A DNA stretch of 64,000 nt from Capsicum annuum (lineage: Eukaryota; Streptophyta; Magnoliopsida; Solanales; Solanaceae): NCBI RefSeq assembly GCF_002878395.1, contig NC_061117.1, positions 222,837,976-222,901,975 on the forward strand, in the 5' to 3' direction. The notes beneath the pieces are model-generated. The model saw nothing but the letters and a program-made list of their open reading frames with translations. It had not been told where the DNA came from and made no database searches. Positions 9,505 through 20,486 of this stretch are shown here, piece by piece. The number at the start of each line of letters is the position of its first letter. Position 1 is the stretch's first letter. The translations under genes and the position numbers were made by a program.

Positions 9505-10425
9505 GTGAGATTTAGTATAACACTTCACTTAATCATCAGTGCATTTCTTTCTTTCTTTATCAGCTCCAACATTTACAATGAAGCCTCCCATAAACACCCA
9601 AATCAAAGCACCCCCACAAAACTTTATTGGCCAGCTGAAATCCTTACTGAAATTCTCTCAAGGCTTCCCGTTAAATCTCTCTTGCGATTCAAGTCTATTT
9701 TAAAATTTTGGAGTTCTTTGATTTCTAGCCCTGAGTTTACCAAATATCATCTAAGTTTATCAGCTAATAATAACAAAGACTACACTAACCATAGCGTTAT
9801 GTTGAGGATAGCCCAACCAGAACTCAACCTTAAGGAATATCTTATTATGGAGGAAACTAACTTGGATTATCACATGAAAAACTCCGGTATAGCTTGTGTG
9901 ATTGAGGGTTCTGTCAATGGATTGATTTGCCTTGTAAATGAGGCAAAGGAATTGTTCCTATGGAACCCAACAATAAGAAAGTATAAGAAGTTGCCTGATT
10001 TTAGAACTAAATCTAAGGATGATGGTGAATGCACATATGGTTTTGGATATGATGATATCCATGATGATTATAAGGTAGTATGTATTTTTACTATTACTCG
10101 CTATCCATGTAACTTTCAAGAGATCAATATCAATAGCCTAAAGGATGATTCTTGGTGAACAATACACTGTTCTAGGTGAGTGACCCAGTTAATTGGCTTA
10201 GGTAAGTTTGTGGATGGAAAGCTTTATTGGGCTACTAGTATTGATATAAAAAGTGGTTGGGGCATACCCTCTTTTGATTTTAGTAATGAAAAATGGAGAA
10301 AGGTGGAGCGACCTTATTATGGAAAAGAGGATAAATTTCTCGTGTTGGGAGTGTTGAAAAGTAATCGATCTATGATTTATAATAATTCGATTACTCACGT
10401 GGATGTGTGGACTATGAAGGAGTAT
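9505..10425 (+). pseudogene. F-box / F-box-associated domain protein, arm A copy, broken and truncated
   Basis: The frame reads KLYWPAEILTEILSRLP, VKSLLRFKSILKFWSSLIS and SPEFTKYHLS (F-box, about 9618-9756), followed by GSVNGLICLVNEAKELFLWNP and IRKYKKLPDF, YGFGYDDIHDDYKVV (F-box-associated interaction domain type 1). Such proteins are substrate adaptors of SCF ubiquitin ligases. There is no ATG ahead of the F-box in this frame; the leader seen in arm B is partly deleted. The frame stops at TGA 10156, then resumes in a shifted frame (LIGLGKFVDGKLYWATSIDI) and is cut at 10425 within TMKEY by the Ogre-like element. The frameshift near 10175 is shared with arm B, where about 230 bp more of the gene survives. 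Confidence 0.85.
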
Positions 10426-10525
10426 TGTAGACACCTAATTTTTTTCCTCCCCGATATCACTTTTACTCATTTTACCTTATCCTATTTACCCTCAACCTTG
10501 TGATAATCCCTTCCCAAAAATACAA

Positions 10526-11409
10526 CAACAACAACAACAAACCCAGTGTATTCCCACATAGTGAGGTCTGGGGAGGGTAAGATGTACGCATTCCATACCT
10601 CTACCTCTAAAGAAGTAGAAAGGCTATTTCCGATAGACCCCTGGCTCGAGACATAGAATACTAAACAAATTCATAGTAAAGCATGGAATAAGATGGCATA
10701 ACATAAATATGACACCCAAAAGTAATAGTAAATAGAGAAAATTAAACAGATTCATAATAAATCATGAAACAAGGTATCATAACAAGAATAATACCCCCAC
10801 CAAGTAATTCCCTACACTAGCGACCCAAACTGACCGTAGCCTTCTGCCCTAATTCGCGTCTTCCAGATCTTCCTATCTAGGGTCATGTCCTCAGTGAGCT
10901 GTAACTGCTCCATGTGCCACCTAATCACCTCTCCCTAGTACTTCTTCAGCCTACCCCTACCCCACCTAAAACCATCCAAAGGTAGCCTCTCACACCTACG
11001 AATCGAAGCATCTATGCCCCTCCTCATCACGTGTCCAAACCATCTCAATCGAACTTTCTGTATCTTATTCTCCACTGGAGTCACACCAACCTTCTCCCTA
11101 ATAGTCTCATTCCAAACTCTATCCCCCCTAGTCAACCCACATATCCAACGTAACATCCGCATTTTGGCCACCTTCATTTTTTGAATGTGGGAGTTCTTAA
11201 CTGGCCAACACTCCACTCCATACAACATGGCCGGACGGACTACCACCCTGTAGAATTTTCCTTTAAGCTTGCGCGGCACCTTCTTATCACACAACACCCC
11301 TGAAGCAAGCTTCCACTTCTTCCATCCTACCCCAATACAGTTCGAGACATCCTCGTCAATCTCACCGTTACCCTGAATCAAGGACCCGAGATACTTAAAA
11401 CTATCTCTT
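10526..11409 (-). mobile_element. 5'-truncated RTE-type LINE
   Basis: Inserted on the minus strand into the 5' LTR. Its 3' end is the (TTG)n tail (CAA repeats at 10526-10540) followed by the CCCAGTGTATTCCCACA block characteristic of Solanaceae RTE LINEs and the related TS SINEs. A 12-bp target duplication, CCAAAAATACAA, flanks it (10514-10525 and 11411-11422). The uninterrupted sequence is preserved in the 3' LTR near 20577, which proves the insertion. Confidence 0.92.
10935..11408 (-). pseudogene. RTE LINE reverse-transcriptase C-terminal fragment
   Basis: The minus-strand frame reads [55 protein letters not shown] and [14 protein letters not shown], then [12 protein letters not shown]. This is the region downstream of the reverse-transcriptase catalytic core in plant RTE/non-LTR elements. 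The endonuclease and catalytic YxDD parts are absent because of 5' truncation, so it cannot drive its own movement. The apparent first Met lies at the truncation point and is not a real start. Confidence 0.92.
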
Positions 11410-13535
11410 TCCAAAAATACAAAAATAACAAACTCCTAACCAACTTACCTTACCCCCTACCCTATACCCCACCCCTTCCCTTCACATTTAATTATCACTA
11501 ACAGAAAAGAAAAAAAAAAGGAATACAACAAAAAAGAAGGGCCCTACAGATGGCATATATATTCACATTCTCACAATTTATGAAAGGCACGCCATTTCTT
11601 CTTCTTTTTTGATTCTTATAGACAATTCCAAAGGGGCCCACAGGGAAGAAAAGGGTATCAACATATAAAGCAACAAAATAGAAGGTGGAACCCATAGGAA
11701 AGGGGACAACTCATCCCTCAGTACAATAATTTCAACTAACAGAATATATATACATGCACTCCATCATTGAGAAGGGGGACCTGACCATCTTTTCCCATTC
11801 CATTCACAGAAGATAATTAATCACACACTTATACAATATCATTCATCGAGAATCCATTAAAACGCACTCAATACATATCCCACAGGGATGATTTCACAGG
11901 GGAGGGGAGGCTATTATTGAGGACTTTATTTTTCTTCTCCTTTTTATGCTGCTGCGCACACACCTAGAGTAGAGAGAGATGGAAAAACACTGATATACTC
12001 ACCAGTGCACACCTATAGAAACATTACACCAAGAAATAAACCAATAAACTCACACACACATCTGGATTAGAGAATTAAAAATCGGGTAAAGTTGAGTAAA
12101 AACAGAGAAGAGATTGATTGAAGAAAGTATCGAGAGAGAGAACTGGTTGGAGAGAGGAAGAAATAGAGAGGAGAAGGAGATATTTGAGCAAGAGAGGAGA
12201 GAAAAGGGATTGGGGTTGACTATTCTGGCGTTCTTGGCTGGAAATAGCATCCTTTCGCCGGAAAACATTTAATTCTAGTCACCAATGGTTTGAATTGATC
12301 ACTTTTTTAGGCTGAGTCTGGTTAATTCTCATTTGGAAACATTCATACAGGCTTCTGTTTTTTCCCATTCAAAGCCTCAATTTTAATTTTTTGTTTGCTC
12401 GCAATCGGGCTTGAGTAAATTGGAGTTCAGGATCAAAGTTGTTGATTTGGGTTTCTAATTAAGGTTCGATGTTGAGGTTTTTTTTGGACGCGGTTCTATT
12501 CAAAAAGATCAATTGATTGAAATAAAGCATCAAATTGAGGTCCATCTCTTTACTCCCATTCATTCTTCTTTATTTTATTTTGTTGACATGACTATGATTA
12601 TGTGTTGGGTGATTATAATTGTTTGATGTTGTTGATGTTATAATCATGTTCTTGGTGATGTGACTCCGGTGGTACGAGGAACGAATTTGATTAGTTTTAA
12701 TGGTGCGATTGATAAAATGAAATTTGGGGTGGAATTTAGAAATTGATGAAAAGGGTGAATTTAGGTAAATTTTGGTTTATTGTTGTTTTGTTTAATTTGG
12801 AATAAATATCAAGTTTGTGAACTCGATAGGAGTATATTTTAGGCCAAAAACTTAGTAGGCAAAGTTTATGTTCGGGTAGGCAAATCGAGGATTTGTGGAA
12901 TATTGAATGCTTGAAATGTGTGTTGAATGGTTTGGCTTTATTGATTTTTGATCGAATGTATTTTTTGGATGAGGAATGCCCTGAGGTATTTGTATTTATT
13001 TGCTGGAGAATGTCCCAAAGTATTTTTTACTCGGAGGACGTTCATGACAAAGGCCCGAGACGTCGGGTGGAGCTTAGTCTATGATTAGTTTAGAATAGGA
13101 TTTATATTTTTTCGCATTTTTCTATTTTAGACTATATAATTGGACTGAACATTATGATTTTGGATTTGTTTTGTTTTGATTGATTATTTTTGTGTGTTTT
13201 ATACATTTGTAGTGTCAAATTAACCGATATTCTCCACCAATTGACCGTGGTTGAACAACGGGATCGAGGGTGCCTAACACCTTCCTCTCAGTCAACAGAA
13301 TTCCTTAGCCAAAATATCTATTCTTAAACCAATTTTAAAGAGTCAAATCATTTTGAAAAGGATTTTCCAAAGGTGACTTGGCACACCGAATTATGCCAAG
13401 TGGCGACTCTAAGTTTTAAATATAAATAATCCTTTTTCGGAATAAATTTTTAATCTTTTGTCACTTTAATTATAAAAACCCTTTCAAACTTTAAAATCAA
13501 TTCTTTTTGGGAGTTAAAAAGGGGTGTGACAGCTC

Positions 13536-13553
13536 TGGCGACTCTGCTGGGGA
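13536..13553 (+). promoter_or_regulatory. Primer-binding site of Ogre-like element 1
   Basis: TGGCGACTCTGCTGGGGA begins four bases after the LTR end. The leading TGG would pair with a tRNA 3' CCA end. The same site, with one change, follows the LTR of element 2 at 60858. I do not assign the tRNA. Confidence 0.75.
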
Positions 13554-14894
13554 TTTTTTAGAATTCGAGCTTATTTTGGAGTAGTATCAGCTTAGTTTGG
13601 CACTATAGGTTTATAGACATTTTATTTGTGTTGTTTTTTTTTGTTATTGTTTGTCATTGTTGAGTGCTTACGTGCTCTTTGTTTACAGTTTTTACTTTAT
13701 GTATTACCGCTTTATATCTGGCATCATGTGTATAACCCGAGTTTTTCTTTCTGAAAGAAGTCGTAGTACACTTGTGTACACGACCTATATTTGAGTCACC
13801 CTTATTTTAGGAAGGGGAGCTGTTGGGTTGTATGGAGTAGGTGGACAGCTAAAGCAATCCACTATCGACCATATTCTCCCCCGAACAGCCTTGTTAGTGG
13901 ACCCAGCGTAGGTTAGCCTTTATGTCATTCTTATCTGCATCATATTGAGACCTAGCGGGACCTACGTGGTCCTTTGTAGGAGACTCATCTCTAAAGCATC
14001 CCTACGTGCTAAATGTTGGATCTTTGAGGGTAACGTGGTCATTTGTCGGACTAATTTGGGGAAAGCATGTGTTAGAGATAAAGTGCGTAGGCAAGAAATG
14101 TTGAAAAAAAAATAGAAAAAAAGTTAGTCGAAAAGAAAAAAAAAGAGTGTTTCATAAGTTTTTAGAGTTCTTTATGACTTCTGATTTTTTTTCACAATCC
14201 AAATATTCAAAATGATTTTTTTTTACCTTACGCACTCATTTTCTCAAAAACATTAAAAAGATTTTCCTTTTATTCCTTTACCATAAATTCGTAATTCGAA
14301 AATTTCAAATAGAGTTTTCTTTCATAGTTGTTGGTGTCATTTTTTTTATGAAGTGTCAAAGTAAAAACCTTAAAAAAATTTATTTTCATCATGCAGTCGC
14401 GTCTCTCAAGTCAAGGTTTTGTTTATTCTATAGTCCTTAATTGTCCAATCTGGACAAACTACGCACCCGTGATTCTCCTCTCCCGGGACCCCTGATTTTC
14501 CTCTTTTGGGGGTGAGATACGTAGGCAGCCTATTGTTGGTTCGGGGATCTTATTTCAAAAATCCAAAAAAAATTTCTTCACTCTTTATTTAGAGTAGGTA
14601 TCATATACTTCTTTAATAGAAAACTACAACAAGATCTTTCTTTAATAGTTCCAATTTTCATTTCCGTATGAAATTCAAAATTGAAAATCAAGAATGATTT
14701 TCTTTGGTAATCATATGTTTCATTTCGTATAGGTGCCCTTCTTGGGTTTGGTGATCTTTTCAAAAAAAAAAAAGAGGTTTTGAAAAATTGTTGAACTCTA
14801 ACGTATTTGCTATCTCTTGTCTAGTTAGTTTAAGGTGGTTGGTTTGTAGCATTTTAGCTGGTCCTCCATATTGTTCCAAGTCACAGAGAAAGTT
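13554..14894. other. 5' untranslated region of Ogre-like element 1
   Basis: No coding frame. It is collinear with 60876-62140 in element 2 and includes the recurrent block ATTCTCCTCT followed by GGGTGAGATACGTAGGCAGC (14470-14535). Confidence 0.7.
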
Positions 14895-16310
14895 ATGGCC
14901 AACAAGGATACCGAGTTAGTTGTCAATAATTAGCTAGGGAGTTTGGGGAATGAGAATTTAGAAGCTAATGAAGAGATTCGGAAATCAAGGCAGCAAATGA
15001 TGGAAATGTATCGAGCTTGGGACAGTGGGATGCCTCCATCCCCGTTCCCCACTTTTGACCCTGCAAATACCTTGAGTCTTCCACCAAAATCGCAAATTAA
15101 GTTTCCTACTGTTGTTAATGCACCACAACATGCCTCAGAATCCATTCCACATTAAATGCACCTCAATACTTCCAGCACTATTTCTTTAGCTCCTCAGTAT
15201 AAGTCTATCACATTCACAGTACCACATACCGTTTGTGCTTTTGTTGCTCAACCCTCTACTAAGGCTTCCACTTTGGCTATCAATCCAATGATTGTGCTTC
15301 CCCAGTCCACTAGTGAATCCACATTCAATACTCTTGATGATCATTGTTATACTCTTGAGCCTATAGTTAAGTTAAGTGGGCCGCCAAAATTTCTTACTAA
15401 GAAGGTTAGCATGCTAGAAGAGCCAGAGAAAATGGTTGGGAAAGTTAAGAGTGTAGAAAATAATATGAAAAGTTCCTTGGGACTTGTGGACTATAAAGAT
15501 GTTTCATATAAAAATTGGGGCATGTTTTCAAGTGTTGGCCTTCCTGCAAGCTTTGAGATATCAAAATTTGAGGATCTTGATGGACAGAATGATTCTATGA
15601 AACATTTGGGATGATATTACAATCGATTAAGGGAAACCGAAGGAAGGAAGAAGGAAAACTCCCCTGTTGTCGTGCCAGGGCCAAAGCAATGTTTAAGAGG
15701 TCCAAATCACCAATACTGTCAGCCTCAATCCCAAGCTTACATATCAAATCCACTTACTCATCTGCAACAAGGTTTCTCTTTTCAAAATCTAAGGAGTTTC
15801 ATTCCACTTCCTCAATGTCCTTTGAATAATGCACAATTGTTTACCCATCCGTCTTCTTATCCATAATGACATGCACCTGTCCCTCAACATCATCCTTAAC
15901 CCCCACAAATTTACCAAGGAACCTCTAAATTCACGTTTCATCCTAGGCCATAGTTTGCAAAGATGAGGAAGGAAAAGGATAATTTCACTTCTATTGGGGA
16001 ATCTTATGCCTTTTTATTCCAGAGATTGAGACAGAGGGGCATGATTACTCCTCTCCTTGGGCACACTCTTAATCGGCATTAAAGAAATTTTGATCCCAAT
16101 GTATGATATGTGCATCATTCTTATGCTCAGGGTCATAGTATTGAAGATTATCGAGATTTGAAAAGAGAAATTGAAAAGATGATTTAAGATGGATCAATTA
16201 TGGTGTAGAGTATTAACAGTGAGGAAAGCTCTAGTCATGATGATATGCAAACCAGTGGCTAAGCTGTCAGGTTGAGCAACTGAGAAGTCACCCCTCTCTC
16301 TACTAGGAAG
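14895..16310 (+). pseudogene. Tat/Ogre-type gag remnant, element 1
   Basis: One frame from ATG 14895 carries QQMMEMYRAWDSGMPP, PTFDPANTLSLPPKS, a KMVGKVKSVENNMKSSLGL stretch and DVSYKNWGMFSSV-LPASFEISKFEDLDGQ. It then jumps to a QPQSQAYISNPL tail and on to SYAFLFQRLRQRGMITPLL and GHSIEDYRDLKREIEKMI. These are gag landmarks of Tat-lineage elements. Stops occur near 14931, 15153 and 15612 and several more after 15866. The central capsid part normally found between the SKFEDLDG and QPQSQ stretches is missing, here and in element 2, so the deletion is ancestral. The zinc-binding-like motif has Y in place of the expected last C (IEDY). Confidence 0.8.
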
Positions 16311-17640
16311 AGGTCTGTTAGTTTGTTTTGTTTTCTTTTTTTTTTTCGAATTATTTCAGGGTTGTAGTTTAGCATCTATCTTGTTTTGTCCTTTTGTCGT
16401 TTATGTTCAAACCATTCTATCTTTTATTTCAACTAAATGAATTGTCTCTTTTCCTTTGTGTTCTAAAATATGTGTTGTTTTTTTTCTTTATACAGTACAT
16501 TTTATGTTGACTATAGTGATATGAAATGCTTGCGGAATTTCCAGCCAGATCTTAAAATCCAGTTTAACCATGAACATTAAATCAGAGGGTTAAAGTTAGA
16601 AAAAGAGAGCATCTGAGAAAATAGATAGAGTACTGAGGCATTTAGTGATCAAGTTGAAGCCTCTTTGAAAATTAAGGTAATTATTTTGAGAATCATGAGA
16701 ATAACTTGGTCATCAATTGAAAGACATATCTTAATTAGGTCAAGTAGTGAATGTACGATCCTATGACAAAAGAAACTGAAAGAAAATCAGCCCCACGAAG
16801 TCAGAAGTCCTTCAGCATGAGGAATGTACAACGAAAATGGAGTTGTATGTTTGACAAGGGTAGAAGAAGAATTGGCACACATGCTCAGTTGAAGTTAGTG
16901 ATTGTTAAAGTGTCCCAAATGATCTTTATCTTTCATTTAATATTGCATATATGTACTTGCATTTTCAAAGATTGATATGATGAAGACATTTCATTTTGCT
17001 ATCAAAACATTGTGTCATCCTTTGTTTACCCCTATTTGAGCCAATTACTATTTTCTTTCATACCCCTCTTTTGGAATCAAGATAGAGTTAGCAAGCTTAA
17101 AAGAAAGTGTTTAGCAAAACAATAGAGTCAGAAAAAAAGAGAAGAAAGAAAAAGTATATTAAAAAGAAAAAAAAAGGGGAGAAGAGAGTGTCAAGAAAAA
17201 ATAGAGTAAGAAAAAATACCCAAAAGAAAAGAGTTAATAAAAGAGAAAAACAAAAAAATCAAAATCAATCAAAATAACAAGCTGCCAGAACTACGCGTGA
17301 CCTAGTTCTCCTCTTTAGGGGGGTGAGATACGTAGGCTGTCCTATCCTGGGCTCGGTCCAACCAAATAAATTATTTAGAGTTACCCAGTCAAAAGAAACT
17401 GGGGCATGAGTTAATCCTCATTATTTGACTCAATTCCAAAAGTTGTAAGTTCCACCCCATTTCAAGTATCGTTTGGGGCCTCATGCCATCCTTTCTTTCT
17501 AACCCTATCAAAAAGCCAAGTTACAACCAAAGAAAGACCTTCAGATCAATCTTTGAGGATGTCAAGGTTAAGCATGCAAGGGATATGATGATGCATTTGG
17601 GATCTACTTGTCTTCCTCAGCATAAGAAATTAGGAGAGAA
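16311..17640. other. Internal region of Ogre-like element 1 without pol
   Basis: No reverse-transcriptase, integrase or protease motif could be read in any frame. An AG-rich stretch (17095-17260) and another copy of the CTCCTCTTTAGGGGGGTGAG block (17310) are present. Confidence 0.6.
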
Positions 17641-17890
17641 ATAAAAAATGAGAGAGTTTTATTGGTGAAAAACCTCCTAGGCAACGTAAGACGATGGTAA
17701 GTTGAGAGAGATAAAATGAGAAAGTCTTATCGATTAAAACCCTCACGAGAACTATAAGACGATTTTAAGTGGACAGAAATGAAAATGAGAGAGTCTTATT
17801 GGTGAAAACCCTCACAGACACCATAATCCAATGGTGAACTGAGAAAAAGAAAATGAGAGAGGCTTGGTGGCAAAAACCCTTCAAGGTGTC
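17640..17890. repeat. About 60-70-bp tandem repeat, 4 copies
   Basis: Diverged units share AAAATGAGAGAGTCTTATTG followed by GTGAAAACCCTCAC and a TAAGACGAT-like segment. Copies start near 17646, 17714, 17780 and 17848. Confidence 0.75.
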
Positions 17891-18714
17891 ACTAGCTGAA
17901 TGAGGTCTTAAATTCAATTGACCTAATGAAGCAAATCATTTGTCAAGGCCATTAACTCAATAACAATTGGTGAAAGTGTGGATGGAAAGATCAGGCAGAT
18001 TATCAAAATGCATGGCATAATCATTAGTCTTGACTGTCATTTTTAGATAAATTTTCATTTCCTTATTTCAAATGGGGACATTCATGGTCTTTTCTTTCCT
18101 TCTTTATTTTATTTTTATTTTATTTTCTTGAGTGAGTTATCCAAAAAATCATTGTCATTTTTTCTTGTCTTAAGTTAAGTCTATGCCAAAACAAGTGAGA
18201 AAAGATTTCAAAATTGGCTACCAGTTTCTTCAATTGCACAAAGCTAGACAAAAGGGCCAGCACATGCAAAAGACATGATTGTGAACGAAAATAAGACATA
18301 CAAAAATTGTGTCAACATACAAGTTTGGGAACTCACGGAAATACCAAGGGTCAAAGGGTTTATCTGATGAGCATGGCGAAGCAGAGATACCATGTTTGTT
18401 TCAGAGTCACTCTTAATAATCTGAGTTTGGGTCACGATGCCACAAGTCAATGACATATGCTAATGGTTGTAAGTAAGGTTAAATGTGATCAGGGCAAGTG
18501 TGATTGACTCGAAATCCAAAGCCACAAACCAGCCACCATATTTTTAAACTCACAAGTTTTCTTTGTATAAAACAGGAACACATGTTGCTTTCATATCAAG
18601 GATTTCAGATCCTAAACATCAAAGGCCGTAATTTCTCACTTCTACAAATGCAAAAGGCAATGTTGCTGCACAAGTTTGGTAATCAAAACCATAGTAAAAC
18701 TCATAATTCAAGAT

Positions 18715-19480
18715 TTCTAGGAGATACACTTCCTTGTAAGGAGACCCACTTCTTTGTTTGGGTAATTCAAACAACATTTGTGAGGAGATGCACTTCCTTG
18801 TTTGGGAAATTCAAGAGACATGGGTTAGGAGACGCACTTCCTTGTTTTGGTAAGGAGACACACTTCCTTATTTTGGTAATTCAAGAAACATTGGTAAGGA
18901 GAAGCATTTTCTTGTTTGGTTAATTCATGAAATATTTGTAAGGAGATGCACTTTCTTGTTTGGTTAAATCAAGAAATGTTTATAAGGAGACACACTTCCT
19001 TGTTTGATTAATTCAAGAGACATTTGTTAGGAGACGCACTTTCTTGTTTTGATAATTCAAGTAACATTTGTAAGGAGACGCACTTCCTTGTTTGTTAATT
19101 CAAGCAACATTTGAAAGGAGATGCACTTCCTTGCTTGGGCAATTCGAACAAAATTTATAAGAATACACACTTTCTTGTTTGGTTAATTCATGAAACATTT
19201 GTAAGGAGATGCACTTCCTTGTTTGGTTAATTCAAGAAACATATGTGAGGAGACGCACTTCCTTGTTTGAGTAATTCAAGCGGCATTGGTTAAAAGACAC
19301 ACTTCCTTGTTTGAGTAATTTAAGCAACATTGGTAAGGAGATGCACTTCCTTATTTTGGTAATTCAAGAGGCAATGGTAAGGAGATGCACTTCCTTGTTT
19401 TGATAATTCAAGAAACATTGGTAAGGAGATGCACTTCCTTGATTGGGTAATTCGAACTTTGCTTTTTGGGTAATGCACTT
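18715..19480. repeat. About 43-bp minisatellite, roughly 17 copies
   Basis: The unit consists of AAGGAGACGCACTTCCTTG followed by TTTGGTAATTCAAGAAACATT. Units vary by short indels and substitutions; degenerate GGAGACGCACTTCCT copies trail on to about 19760. Such arrays upstream of the 3' LTR are typical of Ogre-like elements. Frames through it are repeat artefacts. Confidence 0.9.
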
Positions 19481-19980
19481 CCTAACTTAAGTCTTGATTC
19501 CTAGTAGATGTACCTCCTAGTCGAGTCAGTCTCCTTGATTTCTAGAAAATGCACTTTTTAGTCGAGTTACTGCACTTAATCCTTAGGAGACGCACTTCCT
19601 TTCTAGTTTTCATTTATCAGGTGACAGACTTTTTAATTTAAACTTGTATCTCTAGAAGACACACTTTATAGTTAGAATCTCTCCCTTTAATTCTTAGGAG
19701 ACGCACTTCCTAGTCTTGATTATTCAATTTTACTCTCAGGAGGTGCATTTTTTTTGTCAGAGTCTTGATTCATCATTGCAACATGCAAGTAGGTATGATG
19801 TGACTTTTCCGAAAGTCTTCTGATGATAAACTGGGGAAAAAATTCAATTTTTGTTTTTGAAACTTTACTTTTCTGGGAAACGGAATTTCCCTTTACAATA
19901 ATTTTTGTTTGGGATAATTTTCTTTCTAGTTTTGATATGATTTTAGGTGCTCGCCTGAAGAATAGGGTGAATAAATAAAA

Positions 19981-20105
19981 AGTCAAACAACAAGGTGAAG
20001 AAGTTGAAAGTCAAGCAACAAGGTGAAGAGTTTGAAAGTCAAACAATAAGGTGAAGAATTTGAAAGTCAAGCAACAAGGTGAAGAAATTGAAAGTCAACA
20101 AATTG
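19981..20105. repeat. 28-bp tandem repeat, 4 copies plus partial
   Basis: The unit begins AGTCAAGCAACAAGGTGAAG and ends with AATTTGAA-like bases. The unit period is 28 bp. GCCTGAAGAATAGGGTGA occurs just before and just after the array (19953 and 20127). Confidence 0.88.
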
Positions 20106-20471
20106 AAAAATAGCAAGTCAGGAGCCCGCCTGAAGAATAGGGTGATGAAACTCAAGTCAAGAGTCCAAAAGAAGCTGTGTAGATAGGATTATGTAATTTC
20201 ATTTATATTTTAACTTGTAATTTTCATTTTGATGTAATGACAGAGCCGCGGACCGAAACCTCGACAGGACCTCACTCAACTCTCCAACTCGATACAATCC
20301 TTCCTTCTGAACCATAGGGGACTTGATCCCTACGTAATTTGGGATGGGTAGTATGTCTAAAGTAAGGACTCGGTTGTGTCTATCTTTCTTTTCCTTCCTT
20401 TTGAATAATGGTCGGGTCAAAATTCTGTCTCGTTGTCTACTTCTTTATCTGAAAACACTTTGTGCTTACAT

Positions 20472-20486
20472 TCAAAGGGGGCATGA
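20472..20486 (+). promoter_or_regulatory. Polypurine tract of Ogre-like element 1
   Basis: CAAAGGGGGCATGAT directly precedes the 3' LTR, the expected position of the plus-strand primer. Confidence 0.7.

Larger units (their letters stand above)
4170..10425 (+). repeat. Inverted segmental duplication, arm A
   Basis: In the same order, arm A repeats what is found on the minus strand from 51805 down to about 47780: CTCACATTTTACCCCTCCAG start, the paired AT-rich direct repeats, a CTTT-tract leader, a GeBP-like pseudogene, and an F-box pseudogene. Arm A additionally holds a foldback MITE-like insertion (about 6137-6600) and a Pack-MULE (7257-9165), both absent from arm B. It ends where the Ogre-like element cuts the F-box gene at 10425. 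Confidence 0.85.
10426..13531 (+). repeat. 5' LTR of Ogre-like element 1 (interrupted by LINE)
   Basis: Starts TGTAGACACCTAATTT and ends GGGGTGTGACA. Removing the LINE leaves about 2.2 kb that aligns with the 3' LTR at 20487-22671 and with the third copy at 58796-60853. Short frames inside (for example 12893-13084) recur in the other LTRs but show no coding signal. Confidence 0.88.

Noticed and set aside
10180..10503. 107-codon frame as an independent gene
   Set aside because: It is the continuation of the F-box pseudogene after a frameshift, followed by Ogre-like LTR sequence.
12893..13084. Recurrent 60-70-codon frame in the Ogre-like LTRs (also at 22012-22233)
   Set aside because: It is preserved only because the LTRs are copies of each other; lesions differ between copies and there is no family match.
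15611..15829. Second overlapping plus frame in gag
   Set aside because: Frame 3 carries the homologous gag residues; the other frame is a shadow.
18504..18923. 139-codon frame with repeated FVWVIQTTF-like residues
   Set aside because: It is a translation of the 43-bp minisatellite, not a gene.
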